Positions 1 through 8,041 of a stretch of DNA of 64,000 nt are shown piece after piece (position 1 is the stretch's first letter; each line of letters starts with the position of its first letter). The stretch is from Acidimicrobiaceae bacterium (lineage in GTDB: Bacteria; Actinomycetota; Acidimicrobiia; Acidimicrobiales; Aldehydirespiratoraceae), in NCBI GenBank assembly GCA_009844405.1, contig VYBO01000046.1, positions 21,244 through 85,243 of the forward strand, written 5' to 3'. The position numbers and the translations under genes were made by a program. The notes under the pieces were generated by a model. It saw only the letters and a list, made by a program, of their open reading frames with translations. It did no database searches and was not told the DNA's origin.

Positions 1-212
1 ATGCGTGTAACTTGAGTAGCGGCCTAGTGGGCCGACAGCGGCATCGAAATCGAGCCAACCGAGCAATGACGCTGGTGCGTAGTCGCTCACTTGTCGAAGT
101 CAAGCACTGACATGCGACACGCTGGCCCCGAGTTGTCATAGGGCAGCCCTTGTCATGCTTGTTGGGGATTATTCATAGGTTGTTGTCACACCCCCTGTCT
201 AGTGTGACAAGC

Positions 213-1472
213 ATGGAATCGAGGATCGAATCTGTTGAGGCTCCCGGCGCTGAGTGTGTGGTGTGTGCTGGGGATGTGGAGGTGTCTGCTCTCAGCGATG
301 ACGAGTTGGTGGGGCGGATGGCGGCGCTTGGCCGGCAGCGGTGCCGGTTGGATGCGATGTTGGCTGAGACAACGGCGGAGATGCATCGACGCTCCGGGGG
401 CAGGGCGGTGTCGGCTTTGATGCGCGAGAGGCTGCATTTGTCCGCCCGCCAGGCCACCGCTGAGGTGGAGTTGGCTGCTTCGTTGGGTGAGCTGTCCGCC
501 ACTCTGGATGCCTGGCGGGCAGGGGAGATCACTGCGGGCCATGCCCGGGTGATCGCTCGGGTGGCTTCTGATCCCGACCACGCTGACGAGCCGGCATTGC
601 TGGAGATGGCCCGCGGCTATCCGGTGGACATGTTCGCCCGAATGACCCGGCATTACATGAAGCCCGGTGTGTCATCTGAGGAGCGCAACCGCCAGCACGA
701 GAACCGGTGGGCATCGCTGGTTCAGGATCCCGACGGCTCGTGGCGGCTGTCGGCCTACTTCGACGCCGACGACGGCAAGCGCGTCAGCTTGGCCTTCAAC
801 GCCATGGTGCGCACCTACCGCAATGACCCGACCTTCTACGGATCCGGCCCCATCCAGGGACTCACCTCCCAGCAGCGCCGAGCCGACGCGCTGGTCAACC
901 TGATCACCGGCGAGGGACCCCACCATCGGCCCAAGACCACGCTGCTGGTCATCGCTGACTACGACACAGTCACACGCGAACTCAAGAACCTGCGCTATGA
1001 CGACGGTCTTCTCGTTGCAGTCGACCAGATCGCCATGCTGGCCGCACAAGCCAAGATCCTGCCCGCCATCTTCAGTGCCGAGGGCGATCCGCTGTGGCTG
1101 GGACGAGCCGACCGCCACGCCAGCGCCGGCCAGCGCATCGCACTTGCGGCCCGCGACGGGGGCTGTGTCAACTGCGCCGCACCGGCAGGGGGCGGCGAGC
1201 CCCACCACATCGAGTGGTTCAGCCGGGGCGGACCCACCGACATCGACAACTTGGCCCTGCTGTGCGAGCGCTGCCACCACCTCGTCCATGACGACGGCTG
1301 GCAACTGCACTCCGACAACGGCCGACTCAGACTCCAACCGCCGCCCCAGCCGACACGGTCCCGCTCCCGTTCCGACGCCGACTGCCGGCCCGGGCACAAC
1401 GGCCACTCCGACGGCCGTTCCTGGTCTGACGCCCCCGTCGGACCGCAACGCAACCCGGTCCTGCGGAGGTGA
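213..1472 (+). CDS. DUF222 / HNH endonuclease-domain protein (13E12-repeat type)
   Basis: A 419-residue protein with an N-terminal helical DUF222 region and a C-terminal HNH nuclease motif. The HNH part shows CVNC, then PHHIEWFSRGGPTDIDNL, then LLCERCHHLVHDDGW, giving the two Cys pairs and the His residues expected of a zinc-stabilised ββα-metal fold. This matches the multi-copy actinobacterial family that includes the mycobacterial REP13E12 proteins; the role of the family is not settled. I chose the ATG at 213 because the longer frame begins at a TTG (150) without a clear ribosome binding site. The C-terminal tail after the HNH motif is Arg/Ser/Pro-rich. It is transcribed towards the yceI gene and shares no operon. 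Confidence 0.85.
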   Translation: MESRIESVEAPGAECVVCAGDVEVSALSDDELVGRMAALGRQRCRLDAMLAETTAEMHRRSGGRAVSALMRERLHLSARQATAEVELAASLGELSATLDAWRAGEITAGHARVIARVASDPDHADEPALLEMARGYPVDMFARMTRHYMKPGVSSEERNRQHENRWASLVQDPDGSWRLSAYFDADDGKRVSLAFNAMVRTYRNDPTFYGSGPIQGLTSQQRRADALVNLITGEGPHHRPKTTLLVIADYDTVTRELKNLRYDDGLLVAVDQIAMLAAQAKILPAIFSAEGDPLWLGRADRHASAGQRIALAARDGGCVNCAAPAGGGEPHHIEWFSRGGPTDIDNLALLCERCHHLVHDDGWQLHSDNGRLRLQPPPQPTRSRSRSDADCRPGHNGHSDGRSWSDAPVGPQRNPVLRR

Positions 1473-1508
1473 CGGTTGCCCGCCCGACAGCCCGTGTGGC
1501 GAGTCGTT

Positions 1509-1526
1509 GAGGCGGTCGTACGCCTC
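1509..1526. terminator. Possible hairpin between convergent genes
   Basis: GAGGCG, a six-base loop and CGCCTC form a short GC-rich hairpin in the 88-bp gap between the convergent HNH and yceI genes. No T tract follows, as is common in high-GC actinobacteria. Assignment as a bidirectional terminator is inference. Confidence 0.3.
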
Positions 1527-1560
1527 CCGCGGGCAGGGGCGATGTGCTTGCCGGCCGGCG

Positions 1561-2466
1561 TCAGCGGGTGAAGAGCAGCTGGAACTCCATGATTCCGTGG
1601 TCCTCTACCGACACGACTATGGGCGCACTCGGGGCGGTGACGCCGAAGTCGCTGAAGACCACGTCGCTGGACCCGACGGCCACGATGGTGTCGTCCACCA
1701 GCTGGGCCTGGAGATCGAAGCTGACCTGGTTGGTGACCCCTTTGATGGTCAGATCGCCCTGGGCCGATCCCGAGAAGGTCTCGCCATCGGCCATGTTGGC
1801 GAGCAACTCGACCGGCTCGACCAGGGTGAAGATCGCCTGGGGGAAGTCGTTGGCGCCGAGGGCTCGGCGCACCTGGCTGTCGCGGCTTGAATTGTCGGTT
1901 CGCAGCGTGCCCATGGTCACTTCCACGGTCGCTGCCACCAGCACGTTGCCCGACAGCTCGATCGAGCCGGCCACGTCCGCGGTCCGGCCCACCGCGGTGA
2001 AGTCGCCGATACCGCCGGCCAGCACCTCGTCCACCCGGAAGCCGGCGAAGCTCACCGTCGGCTCGCCCTGCAGGTCGCCGGCGTTCTCGGCCACCTGAAC
2101 GGCCCACACTCCGTCGAGGCCGCCCGGGGATTCCGCCGTCTGATCTGCTGTTGCCGGCTCGCTGCCGGGGTCGTCGTCCGCCGAGACCGCCGCGTCCAAC
2201 GCGGGGGTGTCGTCGCTTGATGTCGTGGCCACGTTGGTGGCTGCGTCGGCGGTTGGTGTGCCGGCGTCGTCGCCGGCGGGTTCGGTGGCCGATGGCGTGT
2301 CGGTGCTGTCGCCAGTCGTCTCGGCCGCTTCGATCCGGGCAACGGTCGTCTCCAGGTCGACCGCCTCGGGGGCTTCGTCCCGGGTCAGGAGATACACCGC
2401 CACCACGACGACGATCAGCACGACAACGGCCACGACCGCGCCTATGACGATCTTGATGCGCCTCAT
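1561..2466 (-). CDS. Membrane-anchored YceI-domain protein
   Basis: 301 residues. Residues about 4-27 form one membrane segment (a run of V, I and A ending YLLTRDEAP), followed by a Thr/Asp/Ala/Pro-rich linker to about residue 105, then a YceI-like domain. Visible YceI features are the ATVEVTMGTLRTDNSSRDSQVR stretch (shown here as ATVEVTMGTL then RTDNSSRD), FPQAIFTL, and GDLTIKGVTNQVSFDL. YceI lipocalin-like barrels bind isoprenoid or other lipid ligands; the anchored form is probably extracytoplasmic. The ATG overlaps the hemL stop (ATGA), so translation is probably coupled to the heme operon. Its link to heme synthesis is unknown. Confidence 0.8.
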   Translation of the reverse strand: MRRIKIVIGAVVAVVVLIVVVVAVYLLTRDEAPEAVDLETTVARIEAAETTGDSTDTPSATEPAGDDAGTPTADAATNVATTSSDDTPALDAAVSADDDPGSEPATADQTAESPGGLDGVWAVQVAENAGDLQGEPTVSFAGFRVDEVLAGGIGDFTAVGRTADVAGSIELSGNVLVAATVEVTMGTLRTDNSSRDSQVRRALGANDFPQAIFTLVEPVELLANMADGETFSGSAQGDLTIKGVTNQVSFDLQAQLVDDTIVAVGSSDVVFSDFGVTAPSAPIVVSVEDHGIMEFQLLFTR

Positions 2467-3752
2467 CTTTCCGAGTCCCTCTCCATCTCACGGGCCGTAG
2501 CCGCGGCGGCGGCCACGGTTGCTTCGATCTCGGCTTCGGTGTGGGCCAGCGACGGGAAGATCGCCTCGTAGGCCCCCGGCGCGAAGGCCACGCCCCGCCG
2601 CAGCATCCCGTGGAAGAACAGCCGATAACGACCGTTATCAGCAGACTTGCGGGCTTCATCGAAGTCACGGGGAGCGTCCTCGGCGAAGAACAGGCCCAGC
2701 AGGGGCCCGACCCGCGGCAGCACCGCAGTCACCCCGGCCGCGGCGAAAGCTCCGGCCATCCCCTCCTGCAAGGCGGCCGCCGTGGATTCCAGCTGCACAT
2801 AGGCGTCGTCGTCGAGCAGGCCCAGCACCGCCAGCCCGGCCGCGGTGGCCAGAGGGTTGCCCGACAGTGTCCCCGCCTGGTACACGCCGCCCAGCGGCGC
2901 CAGCCCGGACATGATCTCCGTCGAGGCCCCGAAGGCGCCCACCGGCAGCCCGCCCCCGATGACCTTGCCGAAGCACCAGATGTCGGGCCGCACTCCGTAC
3001 CACTCGGCGGCGCCGCCCCGGCAGAGCCGGAAGCCGGTGATCACCTCGTCGAACAGCAGCAGAGCGCCGGCCGCGTCGCAGGCGTCGCGCAGTCCCTGCA
3101 GGAAACCGGGCTCCGGGGCCACCAGTCCCATGTTGGCCGCCACCGGCTCCACGCACACCACCGCCACCGACTCGTCCAGTTCGGGCACCACGTTGTAGGG
3201 GGCCACGATGGTGTCGGCCACCGCGCCGGCGGTCACTCCCTCCGATCCGGCCAGGCCCTGCTGGGCAACGCCCGATCCGCCCGCCACCAGCAGAGAATCG
3301 CTGTGGCCGTGGTAGCAGCCGGCGAACTTCACCACCGTCGGCCGGCCGGTCACGCCCCGTGCGAGCCGTACCGCCGACATCACCGCCTCGGTTCCGCTGT
3401 TGGTCAGCCGCACCATCTCCAGGCCCCCCACCCGGGCGCACATCTCCTCGGCCATCAAGACCTCGTCGCGGGTGGGCGCGCCGTAGCTGGTGCCCCTTCC
3501 GGCCGCCTGCCGCACTGCTTCGATCACCGCCGGGTGGGAGTGGCCGCAGATGCCCGGCCCGTAGCTCTGCACGTAGTCGATGTAGCGGCGGCCCTCCACG
3601 TCATAGGTGAACGGACCGGAGGCCTCTGCCACGAAATAGGGGGTGCCCCCCACGGAGCGGAAGGCCCGCACCGGCGAGTTGACCCCGCCGGGGATCACCC
3701 GCTGGGCCCGCTCGAACAGCGCTTCGTTGGTGAGGGACTCGTCGCTGCTCAC
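2463..3752 (-). CDS. hemL: Glutamate-1-semialdehyde 2,1-aminomutase
   Basis: 429 residues. This PLP enzyme isomerises glutamate-1-semialdehyde to 5-aminolevulinate, the second step of the C5 heme pathway. Diagnostic stretches are the N-terminal RAQRVIPGGVNSPVRAF, YIDYVQSYGP, NSGTEAVMSAVRLARG, CYHGHSDSLL, LLFDEVITGFR and the PLP lysine in CFGKVIGGGLPVGAFG. The open frame runs further upstream, to 3893 inside hemB, but that extra part has unrelated composition; the GTG at 3752 (VSSDESLTNEALFERA) gives the family's normal N-terminus and leaves a 40-bp gap to hemB. The gene follows hemB and overlaps yceI by four bases. Confidence 0.95.
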   Translation of the reverse strand: MSSDESLTNEALFERAQRVIPGGVNSPVRAFRSVGGTPYFVAEASGPFTYDVEGRRYIDYVQSYGPGICGHSHPAVIEAVRQAAGRGTSYGAPTRDEVLMAEEMCARVGGLEMVRLTNSGTEAVMSAVRLARGVTGRPTVVKFAGCYHGHSDSLLVAGGSGVAQQGLAGSEGVTAGAVADTIVAPYNVVPELDESVAVVCVEPVAANMGLVAPEPGFLQGLRDACDAAGALLLFDEVITGFRLCRGGAAEWYGVRPDIWCFGKVIGGGLPVGAFGASTEIMSGLAPLGGVYQAGTLSGNPLATAAGLAVLGLLDDDAYVQLESTAAALQEGMAGAFAAAGVTAVLPRVGPLLGLFFAEDAPRDFDEARKSADNGRYRLFFHGMLRRGVAFAPGAYEAIFPSLAHTEAEIEATVAAAAATAREMERDSER

Positions 3753-3792
3753 CGCGGCGCCTCGGTGGTGTCGCCGTCGCGTTCCGCGTCGC

Positions 3793-4773
3793 TCATTGCA
3801 GGGCCTCGGCCAGGCGGCGGGCGAAATAGGTGAGCACCACGTCGGCGCCGGCCCGGCGGATGGCGAGGACATGCTCGAGGGCCACCGCGTCACCGTCGAG
3901 CCAGCCCCGCTCGGCGGCGGCGCACACCATGGAGTACTCGCCCGACACCTGGTAGGCGGCCAGCGGCACGTCGAAGGTGCGCCGTGCGGCCGAGATCACA
4001 TCGAGGAAGGCCAGAGCCGGCTTCACCATCACCATGTCGGCGCCCTCGGCCAGATCGAGGCGGATCTCCTCGATGGCCTCCCGGGCCCCGGCCACGTCCT
4101 GCTGGTAGGTCCGGCGGTCGCCCCCGCCGGCGATGGTCACGTCCACTGCGTCGCGGAACGGCCCGTACAGCGCGGTGGCGTACTTGGCCGAGTAGGCGAG
4201 GATGGCGGTCTGGGTGAAGCCCGAGCCGTCGAGCGCGCCCCGGATGGCGGCCACCTGCCCGTCCATCATCCCCGACGGGGCCACGATGTCGGCCCCCGCG
4301 GTGGCCTGGGCCAGCGCGATGCGGGCGTAGATCTCCAGGGTGGCGTCGTTCTCGACGTCGCCGAGGCCGTCGAGCGCGCCGCAGTGGCCGTGGTCGGTGT
4401 ACTCGTCCATGCACAGATCGGCGATCAACACGACGTCATCGCCGATATCGGAGCGCAGGTCGGCCAGAGCTGCCTGCACGATCCCATCGGGATTCCAAGC
4501 CTCCGACCCGATGTGGTCCTTGTGCTCGGGAACGCCGAACAGCACCACCGCCCCGATCCCGAGAGCGTGGAGCTCCGCGACCTCGGCCCGCAGCGATTGC
4601 CGGGTGTGCTGGAACTGCCCGGGCATCGACACGATGGGCCGGGGCTCGTCGATGCCCTCGCGCACGAACAGCGGCGCGATGAAGTCGGCGGGGTGGAGCC
4701 GGTGCTCGGCCACCAGCCGTCGCAGGGCCGGCGTCCGGCGCAGCCGGCGCATACGCCGCTGCGGGAAGTTCAC
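3793..4773 (-). CDS. hemB: Delta-aminolevulinic acid dehydratase (porphobilinogen synthase)
   Basis: 326 residues. It condenses two 5-aminolevulinates to porphobilinogen. The two Schiff-base lysines are visible as K197 (AYSAKYATALYGPFRDA) and K251 (MVMVKPALAFLD). The metal-site segment at about 119-132 reads DLCMDEYTDHGHCG: two of the three zinc cysteines of the E. coli type remain (C121, C131) and the middle one is Asp123. This is a mixed Cys/Asp site between the all-Cys zinc type and the Asp-rich magnesium type. It lies 9 bp downstream of hemD in the same operon. Confidence 0.95.
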   Translation of the reverse strand: MNFPQRRMRRLRRTPALRRLVAEHRLHPADFIAPLFVREGIDEPRPIVSMPGQFQHTRQSLRAEVAELHALGIGAVVLFGVPEHKDHIGSEAWNPDGIVQAALADLRSDIGDDVVLIADLCMDEYTDHGHCGALDGLGDVENDATLEIYARIALAQATAGADIVAPSGMMDGQVAAIRGALDGSGFTQTAILAYSAKYATALYGPFRDAVDVTIAGGGDRRTYQQDVAGAREAIEEIRLDLAEGADMVMVKPALAFLDVISAARRTFDVPLAAYQVSGEYSMVCAAAERGWLDGDAVALEHVLAIRRAGADVVLTYFARRLAEALQ

Positions 4774-4782
4774 CCTGCGAGG

Positions 4783-5577
4783 CTACCCATCGTCGTCGGG
4801 CGCCGACCACGGTCGGGCGTGGCCGACCAGGGCGGCCACCACGCCGTCGATGGTGTGCTCGGATGCCTCCACCGTGACTTCAAGGCCGTGGGACGCCGCG
4901 GTGGCTGACGTGGCCGGGCCTATGGAGGCCACCAGCGGCGGGACCGCGTCGGTGCCGACCTCGTCCACCAGACGCGTGACGGTGGACGACGAAGTGAACA
5001 CCACACCGTCGGAGGCGGCCACCGCCCGGCGCTGGTCGTCGGTCAGGCGGGCGGCCACGTTCCGGTAGGCGGCCACGTCCAGTACCTCCCAGCCGGCGTC
5101 CCGCAGGCTGTCGGGCAGCACCGGGCGGGCAAGTGCGGCCCGGGCCAGCACCACGAGGCTGCCGCTGCGTCCGGAGCCCGGCGTCGGGAACGCCTGCACC
5201 AAGCCCTCGGCGATCGACCGGTCGGGCACCAGCCGCACGGTCAGCCCCACCGCGGCGGCCCGGGCCGCGGTCCCCGGACCGATGGCGGCGACGTTGACGC
5301 CGGTGGCCGGCGGCCCGGCGGCGGCCGCTCGCTCGGCCCCGTTCGGGCTGGTGACCACCAGCCAGTCCCCTCGTTCCAGCCGGGCCAGCGCCGCCCTCAG
5401 CCCGGCTCCCCCGTCGGCCGGATCGGTGATGGCGATCACCGGGGCGCTGACCACCTCGGCGCCGGCCGCGGCCAGCCCGTCGGCCAGCGGCTGGGCCTGA
5501 TGGCGCGGCCGGCAGACCACGATCCTCAGCCCGGCGAGCGGCTTGGGTGCGTGAGGCCGGGGCCGTGCCGGGCTCAT
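4783..5577 (-). CDS. hemD: Uroporphyrinogen-III synthase
   Basis: 264 residues. It closes hydroxymethylbilane to uroporphyrinogen III with ring-D inversion. HemD proteins are poorly conserved; visible family features are the start LAGLRIVVCRPRHQAQPLADGLAAAGAEV (given as LAGLRIVVCRP and AQPLADGLAAAGAEV), WLVVTSPNGAERA, VAAIGPGTA, and the second half DGVVFTSSSTVTRLVDEVG with VASIGPATSATAASHGLEV. The ATG at 5577 overlaps the hemC stop (ATGA), which decides the start over an upstream ATG. Position between hemC and hemB supports the call strongly. Confidence 0.9.
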   Translation of the reverse strand: MSPARPRPHAPKPLAGLRIVVCRPRHQAQPLADGLAAAGAEVVSAPVIAITDPADGGAGLRAALARLERGDWLVVTSPNGAERAAAAGPPATGVNVAAIGPGTAARAAAVGLTVRLVPDRSIAEGLVQAFPTPGSGRSGSLVVLARAALARPVLPDSLRDAGWEVLDVAAYRNVAARLTDDQRRAVAASDGVVFTSSSTVTRLVDEVGTDAVPPLVASIGPATSATAASHGLEVTVEASEHTIDGVVAALVGHARPWSAPDDDG

Positions 5578-6491
5578 CCGGCCGCTCGCATGAGCTCCCG
5601 GCCGCCGCATTCGTCCAGCAGGTGCCGGGCGACCGACCGGCCCAGCGTCTCGGGATCACGGCCCCGGCGGGTGTCGCGGATGAGCATCCGGCCGTCGAGC
5701 GAGGCCACCAGCCCGGTCAGCTCCAGACCGCCGCCGTGCGCCTCGACGGCGTGGGCGCCGGCCGGCAGGCTGCAGTCGCCTCCCAGTTCGGCCAGAAAGG
5801 CCCGCTCCGCGTCGACCGCCCACCGGCTCGGCCCGTGTTCGGTGGCGAGCAGTGTCTCGAGCACGGCCCGATCATCGGCGCGGCACTCCACCGCGATGGC
5901 TCCCTGCCCGACCTGGGGCACGAGTACGTCCGGTTCGAGCACGTCGAGCACGTCCGGTCCGAGCCCCAGGCGCTGCAAGGCCACCGCGGCCATGACGATG
6001 GCGTCGAAGCCGGAGGCCTTGTTGAGCCGGGTGGCGATGTTGCCCCGCAGCTCGGCGAAGGACAGGTCGGACCGCATCCAGGCCAGCTGTGCCTTGCGCC
6101 TGACCGAGCCCGTGGCCACCGTCGCTCCGACCGGCAAGTCAGCCAATCGGCAGCCCACCAGGGCGTCCCTGGGGTCGCCGCGCCTCGGCACCGCGGCCAG
6201 CACCAAGCCCTCAGGAGTCGACGACGGCAGGTCCTTGGCCGAGTGCACGGCGACGTCGGCTCGCCCGTCGAGCACCGCGGCCTGCACTTCCTTCACGAAC
6301 ACTCCCTTGCCGCCCATGGCATGGATCGGGTCGTCGGGCTGCCGGTCGCCGGTAGTGGACACCACCACCGGCTCGACAACCGCCCCGCAGGCCTCGGCCA
6401 GCAATCCGGCCACGATGCTGGTCTGCCGGCGGGCCAAGGCACTACCCCGGGTGGCCGCTCGCAGAGGCCGAGCGGATGCAGAGCGATTCAC
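5574..6491 (-). CDS. hemC: Porphobilinogen deaminase (hydroxymethylbilane synthase)
   Basis: 305 residues. It polymerises four porphobilinogens. Motifs are LRAATRGSALARRQ near the N-terminus, FVKEVQAAVLDGRADVAVHSAKDLP, RRGDPRDALVG, GSVRRKAQL, LRGNIATRLNK and the dipyrromethane-cofactor cysteine in LGGDCSLPAGAHA. The open frame extends to 6569, but that extension translates the dispersed repeat (FAALTGRSGHGLARR). The GTG at 6491 gives a family-typical length and leaves the repeat intergenic. The start is therefore a choice based on the repeat and the conserved N-terminus; no strong ribosome binding site is visible. Confidence 0.92.
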   Translation of the reverse strand: MNRSASARPLRAATRGSALARRQTSIVAGLLAEACGAVVEPVVVSTTGDRQPDDPIHAMGGKGVFVKEVQAAVLDGRADVAVHSAKDLPSSTPEGLVLAAVPRRGDPRDALVGCRLADLPVGATVATGSVRRKAQLAWMRSDLSFAELRGNIATRLNKASGFDAIVMAAVALQRLGLGPDVLDVLEPDVLVPQVGQGAIAVECRADDRAVLETLLATEHGPSRWAVDAERAFLAELGGDCSLPAGAHAVEAHGGGLELTGLVASLDGRMLIRDTRRGRDPETLGRSVARHLLDECGGRELMRAAG

Positions 6492-6511
6492 GGGAAGCTT
6501 CGTGACGCGCC

Positions 6512-6566
6512 GAGCGAGGCCGTGGCCCGAGCGGCCCGTGAGCGCAGCGAACAAGGGCGGGAATGA
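6512..6566 (+). repeat. Dispersed repeat, copy A
   Basis: Copy of a roughly 50-bp element with the core GAGGCCGTGGCCCGAGCGGC, then CCGTGAGCGCAGCGAACAAG and a GCGGGAATGA end (here GGGCGGGAATGA). It occupies the hemA-hemC gap. A short leader, GAGGCCGAGCGGA at 6464-6476, is also found before copies B and E. It reads through as EAVARAARERSEQ in one frame, which explains spurious ORF extensions. Confidence 0.85.
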
Positions 6567-6640
6567 CACCGCCGCGATGCAGCAGACTCGGTCCCATTGG
6601 CGCTCGCTTCAAGAGGCCGGGGGGCCATGGCGCCGGTCGC

Positions 6641-7900
6641 CTACAGGTCGAACAGGTCGCGCAGTGCTTCGGCCAGCCGGTCGCCCCGCGCGTGGCCGGC
6701 TGCGTCCTTGAGCCGGACGGTCGGCTCGTGGAGCAGCTTGTTCACCACGCCGCGCAGCAGGGACTCCACCGCGGCCCGCTGGGCGGGCGAGAGATCAGCG
6801 AGGCGCGACGCATGGCGTTCCAGCTCGCTCGCGCTTAGAAGCTCGGCCCGGCCCCTCAGCGCCGCGATGAGCGGGGCGACCTCACGGGCCGATGCCTCGG
6901 CCAGGTAGAACTCGATCTCTTCGTCGATGATGGCCTGCACCCTGCCGATCTCCTGGGTGCGACCGGACCGTTCCCGTTCCACGAAGTCGCCCAGGTCGTC
7001 CATGTCGAGCAGGGTCACACCCGGCAGGTCCCGAGCAGCGGGGTCCACGTCGCGGGGCACGGCCACATCGATGATCAGCAGCTCCGCGCCCGCTCGTCGG
7101 GCCATCACCGCGTCGATGTCGCTGTGCTCGAGGACTATCTCGGTGGCCCCCGTCGTGGTGATGGCCACATCGGCGCTGGCCAGCGCATTGTCCAGCTCGG
7201 CTAGGGCCACGGCCCGCCCGCCGCCCAGCTGCGCGGCGGCCACGGCCCGCTCCGGTGAGCGGCTCGCCACCGCTATGTCGCCGGGGCGTGCGTCGGTCAG
7301 GGACTTGAGCGTGCCTGAGGCCACCTCGCCCGCGCCCAGCACGAGCACCCGCCGGCCGGCCAGCCCTCCGAGCCGCTCGTCGGCCAGCGCGACCGCGGCA
7401 TGAGACAGGGAGGCGATGCCGCGGGCGATGCCGGTCTCGGTGCGGGCCCGCTTGCCGGTCTCGACCGCCCGGCGGAACAGAGGTTCGAGCACGACGCCGA
7501 CGGTGCCCTCGGAACGGGCTGCCTGCCAGGCGTCGCGCAGCTGGCCCAGTACCTCGTGCTCGCCCACCACCACCGAGTCGAGCCCGGCGGCCACGGTTAA
7601 CAGGTGCCGCACCGCGTCGGCGTCGTGGTGGGCGTACAACTCGTCGGCCACGGTCTCGGGTGGCAGGCCTGAGTGCCGGGCCAGCAGCTCCCGGATGTCG
7701 GCGTAGCCACCGTGGAAGCGCTCCGCGTAGGCGTAGACCTCGATGCGGTTGCAGGTGGACAGCAGCACCGACTCGCTCAGGTGCTCGGCGATCGCGAGGT
7801 CGTGCAGGGCCTTGGGAAGATCGTCGGGCGCGACCGTCATCCGCTCGAGCAGGCCGAGCGGCGTGGCGCGGTGATTGCACCCGACCACTACCAGCGACAT
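6641..7900 (-). CDS. hemA: Glutamyl-tRNA reductase
   Basis: 419 residues. It reduces glutamyl-tRNA to glutamate-1-semialdehyde, the committed C5 step. The catalytic cysteine is C50 in LLSTCNRIEVYAY. Other family signatures are GCNHRATPLGLLER at the N-terminus, AAGLDSVVVGEHEVLGQLRDAW, the NADPH-binding GRRVLVLGAGEVASGTLKSL, and the C-terminal dimerisation region ending LAEALRDLFDL. It is the first heme gene of the run; the stop of the 29-residue microprotein gene lies 51 bp upstream, so it may be read from a longer transcript. Confidence 0.96.
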   Translation of the reverse strand: MSLVVVGCNHRATPLGLLERMTVAPDDLPKALHDLAIAEHLSESVLLSTCNRIEVYAYAERFHGGYADIRELLARHSGLPPETVADELYAHHDADAVRHLLTVAAGLDSVVVGEHEVLGQLRDAWQAARSEGTVGVVLEPLFRRAVETGKRARTETGIARGIASLSHAAVALADERLGGLAGRRVLVLGAGEVASGTLKSLTDARPGDIAVASRSPERAVAAAQLGGGRAVALAELDNALASADVAITTTGATEIVLEHSDIDAVMARRAGAELLIIDVAVPRDVDPAARDLPGVTLLDMDDLGDFVERERSGRTQEIGRVQAIIDEEIEFYLAEASAREVAPLIAALRGRAELLSASELERHASRLADLSPAQRAAVESLLRGVVNKLLHEPTVRLKDAAGHARGDRLAEALRDLFDL

Positions 7901-7951
7901 CGAATCGGATGCTATCGCTACCCGGCGGCCGGCGGGCAGCCCGAGTGAGGG

Positions 7952-8041
7952 TCAGCGGGCCAGGAAGAATAGTTGCAGCACCCCGGCCAGGACGATGATG
8001 GCGAGCAGCGCCACGATGGCGATGGTGGTTCCCGGTCTCAT
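7952..8041 (-). CDS. 29-residue single-span membrane microprotein
   Basis: An ATG at 8041 opens a 29-codon frame, MRPGTTIAIVALLAIIVLAG followed by VLQLFFLAR and a TGA stop. After a short MRPGTT head, residues 7-27 are almost entirely I, V, A, L, G and F, which is one transmembrane helix, ending in Arg. The ATG overlaps the TGA of the upstream SAM hydroxide adenosyltransferase gene (ATGA), the same coupling used by real genes around it. No function can be assigned. It is supported by the overlap and composition; conservation has not been tested. Confidence 0.6.
   Translation of the reverse strand: MRPGTTIAIVALLAIIVLAGVLQLFFLAR

Noticed and set aside
3753-3893. N-terminal extension of hemL into hemB
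   Set aside because: The 47 residues are Pro/Ser/Arg-rich, unlike any aminomutase, and overlap the hemB coding region; the GTG at 3752 gives the proper start.
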